The notes: generated by a model from the letters alone, not told the origin. Counted from the first letter of the stretch, positions 36,501-50,689 are shown. The stretch is 64,000 nt of DNA from Loxodes magnus (GCA_946699065.1 CAMPDV010002054.1:1-64000); one strand, 5' to 3'. Numbers and translations are program-made.

Positions 36501-39500
36501 GAAGTAAAGTAAGAAAAGAAGATAGAATTTCAGTTTTAAGGAGTATGCTTTGAGAAGTAATTAGTATTTTGAAAAGTGAATAGGTAAAGTAAGAAAAGAA
36601 GATAGAATTTCAGTTTTAAGGAGTATGCTTTGAGAAGTAATAAGTATTTTGAAAAGTGAATAAGTAAAGTAAGAAAAGAAGATAGAATTTCAGTTTTAAG
36701 GAGTATGCTTTGAGAAGTAATAAGTATTTTGAAAAGTGAAGAAGTAAAGTAAGAAAAGAAGATAGAATTTCAGTTTTAAGGAGTATGCTTTGAGAAGTAA
36801 TAAGTATTTAGAAAAGTGAATAAGTAAAGTAAGAAAAGAAGATAGAATTTCAGTTTAAAGGAGTATGCTTTGAGAAGTAAAAAGTATTTAGAAAAGTGAA
36901 GAAGTAAAGTAAGAAAAGAAGATAGAATTTCAGTTTTAAGGAGTATGCTTTGAGAAGTAATAAGTATTTTAAAAAGTGAAGAAGTAAAGTAAGAAAAGAA
37001 GATAGAATTTCAGTTTTAAGGAGTATGCTTTGAGAAGTAATAAGTATTTTAAAAAGTGAAGAAGTAAAGTAAGAAAAGAAGATAGAATTTCAGTTTTAAG
37101 GAGTATGCTTTGAGAAGTAATAAGTATTTAGAAAAGTGAAGAAGTAAAGTAAGAAAAGAAGATAGAATTTCAGTTTTAAGGAGTATGCTTTGAGAATTAA
37201 TAAGTATTTTAAAAAGTGAAGAAGTAAAGTAAGAAAAGAAGATAGAATTTCAGTTTTAAGGAGTATGCTTTGAGAAGTAATAAGTATTTAGAAAAGTGAA
37301 TAAGTAAAGTAAGAAAAGAAGATAGAATTTCAGTTTAAAGGAGTATGCTTTGAGAAGTAATAAGTATTTAGAAAAGTGAAGAAGTAAAGTAATAAAAGAA
37401 GATAGAATTTCAGATTTAAGGAGTATGCTTTTAGATGTAATAAGTATTTAGAAAAGTGAGGAAGTAAAGTAAGAAAAGAAGATAGAATTTCAGTTTAAAG
37501 GAGTATGCTTTGAGAATTAATGAGTATTTTAAAAAGTGAAGAAGTAAAGTAAGAAAAGAAGATAGAATTTCAGTTTTAAGGAGTATGCTTTGAGAAGTAA
37601 TAAGTATTTTGAAAAGTGAAGAAGTAAAGTAAGAAAAGAAGATAGAATTTCAGTTTTAAGGAGTATGCTTTGAGAAGTAATAAGTATTTAGAAAAGTGAA
37701 TAAGTAAAGTAAGAAAAGAAGATAGAATTTCAGTTTAAAGGAGTATGCTTTGAGAAGTAATAAGTATTTAGAAAAGTGAAGAAGTAAAGTAAGAAAAGAA
37801 GATAGAGTTTCAGTTTTAAGGAGTATGCTTTGAGAAGTAATAAGTATTTAGAAAAGTGAATAAGTAAAGTAAGAAAAGAAGATAGAATTTCAGTTTTAAG
37901 GAGTATGCTTTGAGAATTAATAAGTATTTTGAAAAGTGAATAAGTAAAGTAAGAAAAGAAGATAGAATTTCAGTTTTAAGGAGTATGCTTTGAGAAGTAA
38001 TAAGTATTTAGAAAAGTGAAGAAGTAAAGTAATAAAAGAAGATAGAATTTCAGATTTACGGAGTATGCTTTTAGATGTAATAAGTATTTAGAAAAGTGAG
38101 GAAGTAAAGTAAGAAAAGAAGATAGAATTTCAGTTTAAAGGAGTATGCTTTGAGAAGTAATAAGTATTTAGAAAAGTGAATAAGTAAAGTAAGAAAAGAA
38201 GATAGAATTTCAGTTTTAAGGAGTATGCTTTGAGAAGTAATAAGTATTTTGAAAAGTGAAGAAGTAAAGTAAGAAAAGAAGATAGAATTTCAGTTTTAAG
38301 GAGTATGCTTTGAGAAGTAAAAAGTATTTTGAAAAGTGAAGAAGTAAAGTAAGAAAAGAAGATAGAATTTCAGTTTTAAGTAGTATGCTTTGAGAATTAA
38401 TGAGTATTTTAAAAAGTGAAGAAGTAAAGTAAGAAAAGAAGATAGAATTTCAGTTTTAAGGAGTATGCTTTGAGAAGTAATAAGTATTTTAAAAAGTGAA
38501 GAAGTAAAGTAAGAAAAGAAGATAGAATTTCAGTTTTAAGGAGTATGCTTTGAGAATTAATAAGTATTTTAAAAAGTGAAGAAGTAAAGTAAGAAAAGAA
38601 GATAGAATTTCAGTTTTAAATAGTATGCTTTGAGAAGTTGAATTTTGAAAAGTGAAGAAGTAAAGTAAGAAAAGAAGATAGAATTTCAGTTTTAAGGAGT
38701 ATGCTTTGAGAAGTAATTAGTATTTTGAAAAGTGAAGAAGTAAAGTAAGAAAAGAAGATAGAATTTCAGTTTTAAGGAGTATGCTTTGAGAATTAATAAG
38801 TATTTTAAAAAGTGAAGAAGTAAAGTAAGAAAAGAAGATAGAATTTCAGTTTAAAGGAGTATGCTTTGAGAAGTAATAAGTATTTTAAAAAGTGAAGAAG
38901 TAAAGTAAGAAAAGAAGATAGAATTTCAGTTTTAAGGAGTATGCTTTGAGAAGTAATAAGTATTTAGAAAAGTGAATAAGTAAAGTAAGAAAAGAAGATA
39001 GAATTTCAGTTTAAAGGAGTATGCTTTGAGAAGTAAAAAGTATTTTGAAAAGTGAAGAAGTAAAGTAAGAAAAGAAGATAGAGTTTCAGTTTTAAGTAGT
39101 ATGCTTTGAGAATTAATGAGTATTTTAAAAAGTGAAGAAGTAAAGTAAGAAAAGAAGATAGAATTTCAGTTTTAAGGAGTATGCTTTGAGAAGTAATAAG
39201 TATTTTAAAAAGTGAAGAAGTAAAGTAAGAAAAGAAGATAGAATTTCAGTTTTAAGGAGTATGCTTTGAGAATTAATAAGTATTTTAAAAAGTGAAGAAG
39301 TAAAGTAAGAAAAGAAGATAGAATTTCAGTTTTAAGGAGTATGCTTTGAGAATTAATAAGTATTTAGAAAAGTGAATAAGTAAAGTAAGAAAAGAAGATA
39401 GAATTTCAGTTTAGAGGAATATGCTTTGAGAAGTAATAAGTATTTAGAAAAGTGAATAAGTAAAGTAAGAAAAGAAGATAGAATTTCAGTTTTAAGGAGT

Positions 39501-42206
39501 ATGCTTTGAGAAGTAATTAGTATTTTAAAAAGTGAAGAAGTAAAGTAAGAAAAGAAGATAGAATTTCAGTTTTAAGGAGTATGCTTTGAGAATTAATAAG
39601 TATTTTAAAAAGTGAAGAAGTAAAGTAAGAAAAGAAGATAGAATTTCAGTTTAAAGGAGTATGCTTTGAGAAGTAATAAGTATTTTAAAAAGTGAAGAAG
39701 TAAAGTAAGAAAAGAAGATAGAATTTCAGTTTTAAGGAGTATGCTTTGAGAAGTAATAAGTATTTTAAAAAGTGAAGAAGTAAAGTAAGAAAAGAAGATA
39801 GAATTTTAGTTTTAAGGAGTATGCTTTGAGAAGTAATTAGTATTTTAAAAAGTGAAGAAGTAAAGTAAGAAAAGAAGATAGAATTTCAGTTTTAAGGAGT
39901 ACGCTTTGAGAAGTAATAAGTATTAAAAAAAGTGAAGAAGTAAAGTAAGAAAAGAAGATAGAATTTCAGTTTTAAGGAGTATGCTTTGAGAAGTAATAAG
40001 TATTTTAAAAAGTGAAGAAGTAAAGTAAGAAAAGAAGATAGAATTTCAGTTTTAAGGAGTATGCTTTGAGAATTAATAAGTATTTTAAAAAGTGAAGAAG
40101 TAAAGTAAGAAAAGAAGATAGAATTTCAGTTTTAAGGAGTACGCTTTGAGAAGTAATAAGTATTTTGAAAAGTGAATAGGTAAAGTAAGAAAAGAAGATA
40201 GAATTTCAGTTTTAAGGAGTATGCTTTGAGAAGTAATAAGTATTTTAAAAAGTGAAGAAGTAAAGTAAGAAAAGAAGATAGAATTTCAGTTTTAAGGAGT
40301 ATGCTTTGAGAAGTAATAAGTATTTAGAAAAGTGAATAAGTAAAGTAAGAAAAGAAGATAGAATTTCAGTTTTAAGGAGTATGCTTTGAGAAGTAATAAG
40401 TATTTTAAAAAGTGAATAAGTAAAGTAAGAAAAGAAGATAGAATTTCAGTTTTAAGGAGTATGCTTTGAGAAGTAATAAGTATTTAGAAAAGTGAATAAG
40501 TAAAGTAAGAAAAGAAGATAGAATTTCAGTTTTAAGGAGTATGCTTTGAGAAGTAATAAGTATTTTAAAAAGTGAATAGGTAAAGTAAGAAAAGAAGATA
40601 GAATTTCAGTTTTAAGGAGTATGCTTTGAGAAGTAATAAGTATTTAGAAAAGTGAATAAGTAAAGTAAGAAAAGAAGATAGAATTTCAGTTTTAAGGAGT
40701 ATGCTTTGAGAAGTAATAAGTATTTAGAAAAGTGAATAAGTAAAGTAAGAAAAGAAGATAGAATTTCAGTTTAAAGGAGTATGCTTTGAGAAGTAATAAG
40801 TATTTTAAAAAGTGAAGAAGTAAAGTAAGAAAAGAAGATAGAATTTCAGTTTTAAGGAGTATGCTTTGAGAAGTAATAAGTATTTAGAAAAGTGAATAAG
40901 TAAAGTAAGAAAAGAAGATAGAATTTCAGTTTTAAGGAGTATGCTTTGAGAAGTAATAAGTATTTAGAAAAGTGAATAAGTAAAGTAAGAAAAGAAGATA
41001 GAATTCCAGTTTTAAGGAGTATGCTTTGAGAAGTAATAAGTATTTAGAAAAGTGAAGAAGTAAAGTAAGAAAAGAAGATAGAATTTCAGTTTTAAGGAGT
41101 ATGCTTTGAGAAGTAATAAGTATTTAGAAAAGTGAAGAAGTAAAGTAAGAAAAGAAGATAGAATTTCAGTTTTAAGGAGTATGCTTTGAGAATTAATAAG
41201 TATTTTAAAAAGTGAAGAAGTAAAGTAAGAAAAGAAGATAGAATTTCAGTTTTAAGGAGTATGCTTTGAGAAGTAATAAGTATTTTAAAAAGTGAAGAAG
41301 TAAAGTAAGAAAAGAAGATAGAATTTCAGTTTTAAGGAGTATGCTTTGAGAATTAATAAGTATTTTAAAAAGTGAAGAAGTAAAGTAAGAAAAGAAGATA
41401 GAATTTCAGTTTTAAGGAGTACGCTTTGAGAAGTAATAAGTATTTTAAAAAGTGAAGAAGTAAAGTAAGAAAAGAAGATAGAATTTCAGTTTTAAGGAGT
41501 ATGCTTTGAGAAGTAATAAGTATTCAGAAAAGTGAAGAAGTAAAGTAAGAAAAGAAGATAGAATTTCAGTTTTAAGGAGTATGCTTTGAGAAGTAATAAG
41601 TATTTAGAAAAGTGAATAAGTAAAGTAAGAAAAGAAGATAGAATTTCAGTTTTAAGGAGTATGCTTTGAGAAGTAATAAGTATTTTAAAAAGTGAAGAAG
41701 TAAAGTAAGAAAAGAAGATAGAATTTTAGTTTTAAGGAGTATGCTTTGAGAAGTAATTAGTATTTTAAAAAGTGAAGAAGTAAAGTAAGAAAAGAAGATA
41801 GAATTTCAGTTTTAAGGAGTATGCTTTGAGAAGTAATAAGTATTTTAAAAAGTGAAGAAGTAAAGTAAGAAAAGAAGAAAGAATTTCAGTTTTAAGGAGT
41901 ACGCTTTGAGAAGTAATAAGTATTTTGAAAAGTGAAGAAGTAAAGTAAGAAAAGAAGATAGAATTTCAGTTTTAAGGAGTATGCTTTGAGAAGTAATAAG
42001 TATTTAGAAAAGTGAAGAAGTAAAGTAAGAAAAGAAGATAGAATTTCAGTTTTAAGGAGTATGCTTTGAGAAGTAATTAGTATTTTAAAAAGTGAAGAAG
42101 TAAAGTAAGAAAAGAAGATAGAATTTCAGTTTTAAGGAGTATGCTTTGAGAAGTAATAAGTATTTTGAAAAGTGAATAAGTAAAGTAAGAAAAGAAGATA
42201 GAATTT

Positions 42207-42246
42207 CAATTTTTGGGATTAAACTTTGAGTTGAAGAAGTAATAAG
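42207..42246 (+). repeat. Variant C monomer segment, copy 3
   Basis: Same segment, here preceded by a TTTTGAAA/77T monomer where copies 1 and 2 have AG/77G. It is therefore from a different, though related, block. Confidence 0.9.
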
Positions 42247-43729
42247 TATTTAGAAAAGTGAATAAGTAAAGTAAGAAAAGAAGATAGAATTTCAGTTTTA
42301 AGGAGTACGCTTTGAGAAGTAATAAGTATTTTAAAAAGTGAAGAAGTAAAGTAAGAAAAGAAGATAGAATTTCAGTTTTAAGGAGTATGCTTTGAGAAGT
42401 AATAAGTATTTTGAAAAGTGAATAGGTAAAGTAAGAAAAGAAGATAGAATTTCAGTTTTAAGGAGTATGCTTTGAGAAGTAATAAGTATTTTAAAAAGTG
42501 AAGAAGTAAAGTAAGAAAAGAAGATAGAATTTCAGTTTTAAGGAGTATGCTTTGAGAAGTAATTAGTATTTTAAAAAGTGAAGAAGTAAAGTAAGAAAAG
42601 AAGATAGAATTTCAGTTTTAAGGAGTATGCTTTGAGAAGTAATAAGTATTTTAAAAAGTGAAGAAGTAAAGTAAGAAAAGAAGATAGAATTTCAGTTTTA
42701 AGGAGTATGCTTTGAGAAGTAATAAGTATTTTAAAAAGTGAAGAAGTAAAGTAAGAAAAGAAGATAGAATTTCAGTTTTAAGGAGTATGCTTTGAGAAGT
42801 AATAAGTATTTAGAAAAGTGAAGAAGTAAAGTAAGAAAAGAAGATAGAATTTCAGTTTTAAGGAGTATGCTTTGAGAAGTAATAAGTATTTAGAAAAGTG
42901 AATAAGTAAAGTAAGAAAAGAAGATAGAATTTCAGTTTTAAGGAGTATGCTTTGAGAATTAATAAGTATTTTAAAAAGTGAAGAAGTAAAGTAAGAAAAG
43001 AAGATAGAATTTCAGTTTTAAGGAGTATGCTTTGAGAAGTAATAAGTATTTTAAAAAGTGAAGAAGTAAAGTAAGAAAAGAAGATAGAATTTCAGTTTTA
43101 AGGAGTATGCTTTGAGAAGTAATTAGTATTTTAAAAAGTGAATAAGTAAAGTAAGAAAAGAAGATAGAATTTTAGTTTTAAGGAGTATGCTTTGAGAAGT
43201 AATAAGTATTTTAAAAAGTGAAGAAGTAAAGTAAGAAAAGAAGATAGAATTTCAGTTTTAAGGAGTATGCTTTGAGAAGTAATAAGTATTTTAAAAAGTG
43301 AAGAAGTAAAGTAAGAAAAGAAGATAGAGTTTCAGTTTTAAGGAGTATGCTTTGAGAAGTAATAAGTATTTTAAAAAGTGAAGAAGTAAAGTAAGAAAAG
43401 AAGATAGAATTTCAGTTTTAAGGAGTATGCTTTGAGAAGTAATAAGTATTTAGAAAAGTGAAGAAGTAAAGTAAGAAAAGAAGATAGAATTTCAGTTTTA
43501 AGGAGTATGCTTTGAGAAGTAATAAGTATTTAGAAAAGTGAATAAGTAAAGTAAGAAAAGAAGATAGAATTTCAGTTTTAAGGAGTATGCTTTGAGAATT
43601 AATAAGTATTTTAAAAAGTGAAGAAGTAAAGTAAGAAAAGAAGATAGAATTTCAGTTTTAAGGAGTATGCTTTGAGAAGTAATAAGTATTTAGAAAAGTG
43701 AATAAGTAAAGTAAGAAAAGAAGATAGAA

Positions 43730-45270
43730 TTTCAGTTTTAAGGAGTATGCTTTGAGAAGTAATAAGTATTTTAAAAAGTGAAGAAGTAAAGTAAGAAAAG
43801 AAGATAGAGTTTCAGTTTTAAGGAGTATGCTTTGAGAAGTAATAAGTATTTTAAAAAGTGAAGAAGTAAAGTAAGAAAAGAAGATAGAATTTCAGTTTTA
43901 AGGAGTATGCTTTGAGAACTAATAAGTATTTTAAAAAGTGAATAAGTAAAGTAAGAAAAGAAGATAGAATTTCAGTTTAAAGGAGTATGCTTTGAGAAGT
44001 AATAAGTATTTTAAAAAGTGAAGAAGTAAAGTAAGAAAAGAAGATAGAATTTCAGTTTTAAGGAGTATGCTTTAGAAGTAATAAGTATTTTAAAAAGTGA
44101 AGAAGTAAAGTAAGAAAAGAAGATAGAATTTCAGTTTTAAGGAGTATGCTTTGAGAAGTAATAAGTATTTTGAAAAGTGAATAAGTAAAGTAAGAAAAGA
44201 AGATAGAATTTCAGTTTTAAGGAGTATGCTTTGAGAAGTAATTAGTATTTTAAAAAGTGAAGAAGTAAAGTAAGAAAAGAAGATAGAATTTCAGTTTTAA
44301 GGAGTATGCTTTGAGAAGTAATAAGTATTTTAAAAAGTGAAGAAGTAAAGTAAGAAAAGAAGATAGAATTTCAGTTTTAAGGAGTATGCTTTGAGAATTA
44401 ATAAGTATTTTAAAAAGTGAAGAAGTAAAGTAAGAAAAGAAGAAAGAATTTCAGTTTTAAGGAGTACGCTTTGAGAAGTAATAAGTATTTAGAAAAGTGA
44501 ATAGGTAAAGTAAGAAAAGAAGATAGAATTTCAGTTTAAGGAGTATGCTTTGAGAAGTAATTAGTATTTTAAAAAGTGAAGAAGTAAAGTAAGAAAAGAA
44601 GATAGAATTTCAGTTTTAAGGAGTATGCTTTGAGAAGTAATAAGTATTTAGAAAAGTGAATAAGTAAAGTAAGAAAAGAAGATAGAGTTTCAGTTTTAAG
44701 GAGTATGCTTTGAGAAGTAATAAGTATTTAGAAAAGTGAAGAAGTAAAGTAAGAAAAGAAGATAGAATTTCAGTTTTAAGGAGTATGCTTTGAGAAGTAA
44801 TAAGTATTTTGAAAAGTGAAGAAGTAAAGTAAGAAAAGAAGATAGAATTTCAGTTTTAAGGAGTATGCTTTGAGAAGTAATAAGTATTTAGAAAAGTGAA
44901 GAAGTAAAGTAAGAAAAGAAGATAGAATTTCAGTTTTAAGGAGTATGCTTTGAGAAGTAATTAGTATTTTAAAAAGTGAAGAAGTAAAGTAAGAAAAGAA
45001 GATAGAATTTCAGTTTTAAGGAGTATGCTTTGAGAAGTAATAAGTATTTTAAAAAGTGAAGAAGTAAAGTAAGAAAAGAAGAAAGAATTTCAGTTTTAAG
45101 GAGTACGCTTTGAGAAGTAATAAGTATTTTGAAAAGTGAAGAAGTAAAGTAAGAAAAGAAGATAGAATTTCAGTTTTAAGGAGTATGCTTTGAGAAGTAA
45201 TAAGTATTTAGAAAAGTGAATAAGTAAAGTAAGAAAAGAAGATAGAGTTTCAGTTTTAAGGAGTATGCTT
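43730..45270 (+). repeat. 1.5 kb dispersed block, copy 2
   Basis: Related to 26,500-28,040, with the GCTTTAGAAG monomer at 44,071. Because this lies inside the 8.1 kb duplication, a third copy follows at about 52.2-53.7 kb. Confidence 0.65.
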
Positions 45271-48200
45271 TGAGAAGTAATAAGTATTTTAAAAAGTGAA
45301 GAAGTAAAGTAAGAAAAGAAGATAGAATTTCAGTTTTAAGGAGTATGCTTTGAGAAATAATAAGTATTTAGAAAAGTGAATAAGTAAAGTAAGAAAAGAA
45401 GATAGAATTTCAGTTTTAAGGAGTATGCTTTGAGAAGTAATAAGTATTTTGAAAAGTGAAGAAGTAAAGTAAGAAAAGAAGATAGAATTTTAGTTTTAAG
45501 GAGTATGCTTTGAGAAGTAATGAGTATTTTAAAAAGTGAAGAAGTAAAGTAAGAAAAGAAGATAGAATTTCAGTTTTAAGGAGTATGCTTTGAGAAGTAA
45601 TGAGTATTTTAAAAAGTGAAGAAGTAAAGTAAGAAAAGAAGATAGAATTTCAGTTTTAAGGAGTATGCTTTGAGAAGTAATAAGTATTTAGAAAAGTGAA
45701 TAAGTAAAGTAAGAAAAGAAGATAGAATTTCAGTTTTAAGGAGTATGCTTTGAGAAGTAATTAGTATTTTAAAAAGTGAAGAAGTAAAGTAAGAAAAGAA
45801 GATAGAATTTCAGTTTTAAGGAGTATGCTTTGAGAAGTAATAAGTATTTTAAAAAGTGAAGAAGTAAAGTAAGAAAAGAAGATAGAATTTCAGTTTTAAG
45901 GAGTATGCTTTGAGAAATAATAAGTATTTAGAAAAGTGAATAAGTAAAGTAAGAAAAGAAGATAGAATTTCAGTTTTAAGGAGTACGCTTTGAGAAGTAA
46001 TAAGTATTTTGAAAAGTGAAGAAGTAAAGTAAGAAAAGAAGAAAGAATTTCAGTTTTAAGGAGTACGCTTTGAGAAGTAATAAGTATTTTGAAAAGTGAA
46101 GAAGTAAAGTAAGAAAAGAAGAAAGAATTTCAGTTTTAAGGAGTATGCTTTGAGAAGTAATAAGTATTTTAAAAAGTGAAGAAGTAAAGTAAGAAAAGAA
46201 GATAGAATTTCAGTTTTAAGGAGTATGCTTTGAGAAGTAATAAGTATTTAGAAAAGTAAATAAGTAAAGTAAGAAAAGAAGATAGAATTTCAGTTTTAAG
46301 GAGTATGCTTTGAGAAGTAATAAGTATTTTGAAAAGTGAATAAGTAAAGTAAGAAAAGAAGATAGAATTTCAGTTTTAAGGAGTATGCTTTGAGAAGTAA
46401 TAAGTATTTTGAAAAGTGAATAAGTAAAGTAAGAAAAGAAGATAGAATTTCAGTTTTAAGGAGTATGCTTTGAGAACTAATAAGTATTTTGAAAAGTGAA
46501 TAGGTAAAGTAAGAAAAGAAGATAGAATTTCAGTTTTAAGGAGTATGCTTTGAGAAGTAATAAGTATTTTAAAAAGTGAATAAGTAAAGTAAGAAAAGAA
46601 GATAGAATTTCAGTTTAAAGGAGTATGCTTTGAGAAGTAATAAGTATTTTAAAAAGTGAAGAAGTAAAGTAAGAAAAGAAGATAGAATTTCAGTTTTAAG
46701 GAGTATGCTTTGAGAAGTAATAAGTATTTTAAAAAGTGAAGAAGTAAAGTAAGAAAAGAAGATAGAATTTCAGTTTTAAGGAGTATGCTTTGAGAAGTAA
46801 TAAGTATTTAGAAAAGTGAATAAGTAAAGTAAGAAAAGAAGATAGAATTTCAGTTTTAAGGAGTATGCTTTGAGAAGTAATAAGTATTTTAAAAAGTGAA
46901 GAAGTAAAGTAAGAAAAGAAGATAGAATTTCAGTTTAAAGGAGTATGCTTTGAGAAGTAATAAGTATTTAGAAAAGTGAATAAGTAAAGTAAGAAAAGAA
47001 GATAGAATTTCAGTTTTAAGGAGTATGCTTTGAGAAGTAATAAGTATTTAGAAAAGTGAATAAGTAAAGTAAGAAAAGAAGATAGAATTTCAGTTTTAAG
47101 GAGTATGCTTTGAGAAGTAATAAGTATTTAGAAAAGTGAAGAAGTAAAGTAAGAAAAGAAGATAGAATTTCAGTTTTAAGGAGTATGCTTTGAGAAGTAA
47201 TAAGTATTTTAAAAAGTGAAGAAGTAAAGTAAGAAAAGAAGATAGAATTTCAGTTTTAAGGAGTATGCTTTGAGAACTAATAAGTATTTAGAAAAGTGAA
47301 TAAGTAAAGTAAGAAAAGAAGATAGAATTTCAGTTTTAAGGAGTATGCTTTGAGAAGTAATAAGTATTTTGAAAAGTGAAGAAGTAAAGTAAGAAAAGAA
47401 GATAGAATTTCAGTTTAAAGGAGTATGCTTTGAGAAGTAATAAGTATTTTAAAAAGTGAAGAAGTAAAGTAAGAAAAGAAGATAGAATTTCAGTTTTAAG
47501 GAGTATGCTTTAGAAGTAATAAGTATTTAGAAAAGTGAAGAAGTAAAGTAAGAAAAGAAGATAGAATTTCAGTTTTAAGGAGTATGCTTTGAGAAGTAAT
47601 AAGTATTTTAAAAAGTGAAGAAGTAAAGTAAGAAAAGAAGAAAGAATTTCAGTTTTAAGGAGTACGCTTTGAGAAGTAATAAGTATTTTGAAAAGTGAAG
47701 AAGTAAAGTAAGAAAAGAAGATAGAATTTCAGTTTTAAGGAGTATGCTTTGAGAAGTAATAAGTATTTAGAAAAGTGAAGAAGTAAAGTAAGAAAAGAAG
47801 ATAGAATTTCAGTTTTAAGGAGTATGCTTTGAGAAGTAATTAGTATTTTAAAAAGTGAAGAAGTAAAGTAAGAAAAGAAGATAGAATTTCAGTTTTAAGG
47901 AGTATGCTTTGAGAAGTAATAAGTATTTTAAAAAGTGAAGAAGTAAAGTAAGAAAAGAAGAAAGAATTTCAGTTTTAAGGAGTACGCTTTGAGAAGTAAT
48001 TAGTATTTTAAAAAGTGAATAAGTAAAGTAAGAAAAGAAGATAGAATTTTAGTTTTAAGGAGTATGCTTTGAGAAGTAATAAGTATTTTAAAAAGTGAAG
48101 AAGTAAAGTAAGAAAAGAAGATAGAATTTCAGTTTTAAGGAGTATGCTTTGAGAAGTAATAAGTATTTTAAAAAGTGAAGAAGTAAAGTAAGAAAAGAAG

Positions 48201-50689
48201 ATAGAGTTTCAGTTTTAAGGAGTATGCTTTGAGAAGTAATAAGTATTTTAAAAAGTGAAGAAGTAAAGTAAGAAAAGAAGATAGAATTTCAGTTTTAAGG
48301 AGTATGCTTTGAGAAGTAATAAGTATTTAGAAAAGTGAAGAAGTAAAGTAAGAAAAGAAGATAGAATTTCAGTTTTAAGGAGTATGCTTTGAGAAGTAAT
48401 AAGTATTAAAAAAAGTGAAGAAGTAAAGTAAGAAAAGAAGATAGAATTTCAGTTTTAAGGAGTATGCTTTGAGAAGTAATAAGTATTTTAAAAAGTGAAG
48501 AAGTAAAGTAAGAAAAGAAGATAGAATTTCAGTTTTAAGGAGTATGCTTTGAGAATTAATAAGTATTTTAAAAAGTGAAGAAGTAAAGTAAGAAAAGAAG
48601 ATAGAATTTCAGTTTTAAGGAGTACGCTTTGAGAAGTAATAAGTATTTTGAAAAGTGAATAGGTAAAGTAAGAAAAGAAGATAGAATTTCAGTTTTAAGG
48701 AGTATGCTTTGAGAAGTAATAAGTATTTTAAAAAGTGAAGAAGTAAAGTAAGAAAAGAAGATAGAATTTCAGTTTTAAGGAGTATGCTTTGAGAAGTAAT
48801 AAGTATTTAGAAAAGTGAATAAGTAAAGTAAGAAAAGAAGATAGAATTTCAGTTTTAAGGAGTATGCTTTGAGAAGTAATAAGTATTTTAAAAAGTGAAT
48901 AAGTAAAGTAAGAAAAGAAGATAGAATTTCAGTTTTAAGGAGTATGCTTTGAGAAGTAATAAGTATTTAGAAAAGTGAATAAGTAAAGTAAGAAAAGAAG
49001 ATAGAATTTCAGTTTTAAGGAGTATGCTTTGAGAAGTAATAAGTATTTTAAAAAGTGAATAGGTAAAGTAAGAAAAGAAGATAGAATTTCAGTTTTAAGG
49101 AGTATGCTTTGAGAAGTAATAAGTATTTAGAAAAGTGAATAAGTAAAGTAAGAAAAGAAGATAGAATTTCAGTTTTAAGGAGTATGCTTTGAGAAGTAAT
49201 AAGTATTTAGAAAAGTGAATAAGTAAAGTAAGAAAAGAAGATAGAATTTCAGTTTAAAGGAGTATGCTTTGAGAAGTAATAAGTATTTTAAAAAGTGAAG
49301 AAGTAAAGTAAGAAAAGAAGATAGAATTTCAGTTTTAAGGAGTATGCTTTGAGAAGTAATAAGTATTTAGAAAAGTGAATAAGTAAAGTAAGAAAAGAAG
49401 ATAGAATTTCAGTTTTAAGGAGTATGCTTTGAGAAGTAATAAGTATTTAGAAAAGTGAATAAGTAAAGTAAGAAAAGAAGATAGAATTCCAGTTTTAAGG
49501 AGTATGCTTTGAGAAGTAATAAGTATTTAGAAAAGTGAAGAAGTAAAGTAAGAAAAGAAGATAGAATTTCAGTTTTAAGGAGTATGCTTTGAGAAGTAAT
49601 AAGTATTTAGAAAAGTGAAGAAGTAAAGTAAGAAAAGAAGATAGAATTTCAGTTTTAAGGAGTATGCTTTGAGAATTAATAAGTATTTTAAAAAGTGAAG
49701 AAGTAAAGTAAGAAAAGAAGATAGAATTTCAGTTTTAAGGAGTATGCTTTGAGAAGTAATAAGTATTTTAAAAAGTGAAGAAGTAAAGTAAGAAAAGAAG
49801 ATAGAATTTCAGTTTTAAGGAGTATGCTTTGAGAATTAATAAGTATTTTAAAAAGTGAAGAAGTAAAGTAAGAAAAGAAGATAGAATTTCAGTTTTAAGG
49901 AGTACGCTTTGAGAAGTAATAAGTATTTTGAAAAGTGAAGAAGTAAAGTAAGAAAAGAAGATAGAATTTCAGTTTTAAGGAGTATGCTTTGAGAAGTAAT
50001 AAGTATTCAGAAAAGTGAAGAAGTAAAGTAAGAAAAGAAGATAGAATTTCAGTTTTAAGGAGTATGCTTTGAGAAGTAATAAGTATTTAGAAAAGTGAAT
50101 AAGTAAAGTAAGAAAAGAAGATAGAATTTCAGTTTTAAGGAGTATGCTTTGAGAAGTAATAAGTATTTTAAAAAGTGAAGAAGTAAAGTAAGAAAAGAAG
50201 ATAGAATTTTAGTTTTAAGGAGTATGCTTTGAGAAGTAATTAGTATTTTAAAAAGTGAAGAAGTAAAGTAAGAAAAGAAGATAGAATTTCAGTTTTAAGG
50301 AGTATGCTTTGAGAAGTAATAAGTATTTTAAAAAGTGAAGAAGTAAAGTAAGAAAAGAAGAAAGAATTTCAGTTTTAAGGAGTACGCTTTGAGAAGTAAT
50401 AAGTATTTTGAAAAGTGAAGAAGTAAAGTAAGAAAAGAAGATAGAATTTCAGTTTTAAGGAGTATGCTTTGAGAAGTAATAAGTATTTAGAAAAGTGAAG
50501 AAGTAAAGTAAGAAAAGAAGATAGAATTTCAGTTTTAAGGAGTATGCTTTGAGAAGTAATTAGTATTTTAAAAAGTGAAGAAGTAAAGTAAGAAAAGAAG
50601 ATAGAATTTCAGTTTTAAGGAGTATGCTTTGAGAAGTAATAAGTATTTTGAAAAGTGAATAAGTAAAGTAAGAAAAGAAGATAGAATTT

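Larger units (their letters stand above)
34771..37778 (+). repeat. 3 kb tandem duplication, copy 2
   Basis: Second copy of 31,565-34,556, beginning about 200 bp after the first ends. It has two private insertions, 12 bp net at about 36,361 and 4 bp net at about 36,485, so these arose after the duplication. Confidence 0.88.
26841..39900 (+). repeat. Satellite domain 4
   Basis: About 163 monomers. New relative to upstream are 19A (GAAGAAAGAATT, from about 27,211), frequent TACGC, and the 86-bp variant C. Rare monomers with GTAATAAAAG and CAGATTTAAGG occur near 34,170 and 37,391, and a related one near 38,031 has CAGATTTACGG. An 81-bp monomer with TATTTTAGAAAAG is at about 29,337, and a shortened monomer with GAGAAGTTGAATTTTG is at about 38,631. 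The domain contains the 3.2 kb tandem duplication. Confidence 0.75.
39903..47990 (+). repeat. 8.1 kb tandem duplication, copy 1
   Basis: Repeated at 48,388-56,390. The offset is exactly 8,483 bp at TATTAAAAAA (39,921 to 48,404), at GAATTCC (41,001 to 49,484), at variant C (42,207 to 50,690), at AACTAAT (about 43,918 to 52,401) and at GCTTTAGAAG (44,071 to 52,554). Further right it drifts to about 8,407 at the GAAAAGTAAA monomer (46,251 to 54,658), through one missing monomer and many small indels in copy 2. Variants new here are 53C (AACTAAT) and AGAAATAATAAG. Confidence 0.9.
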
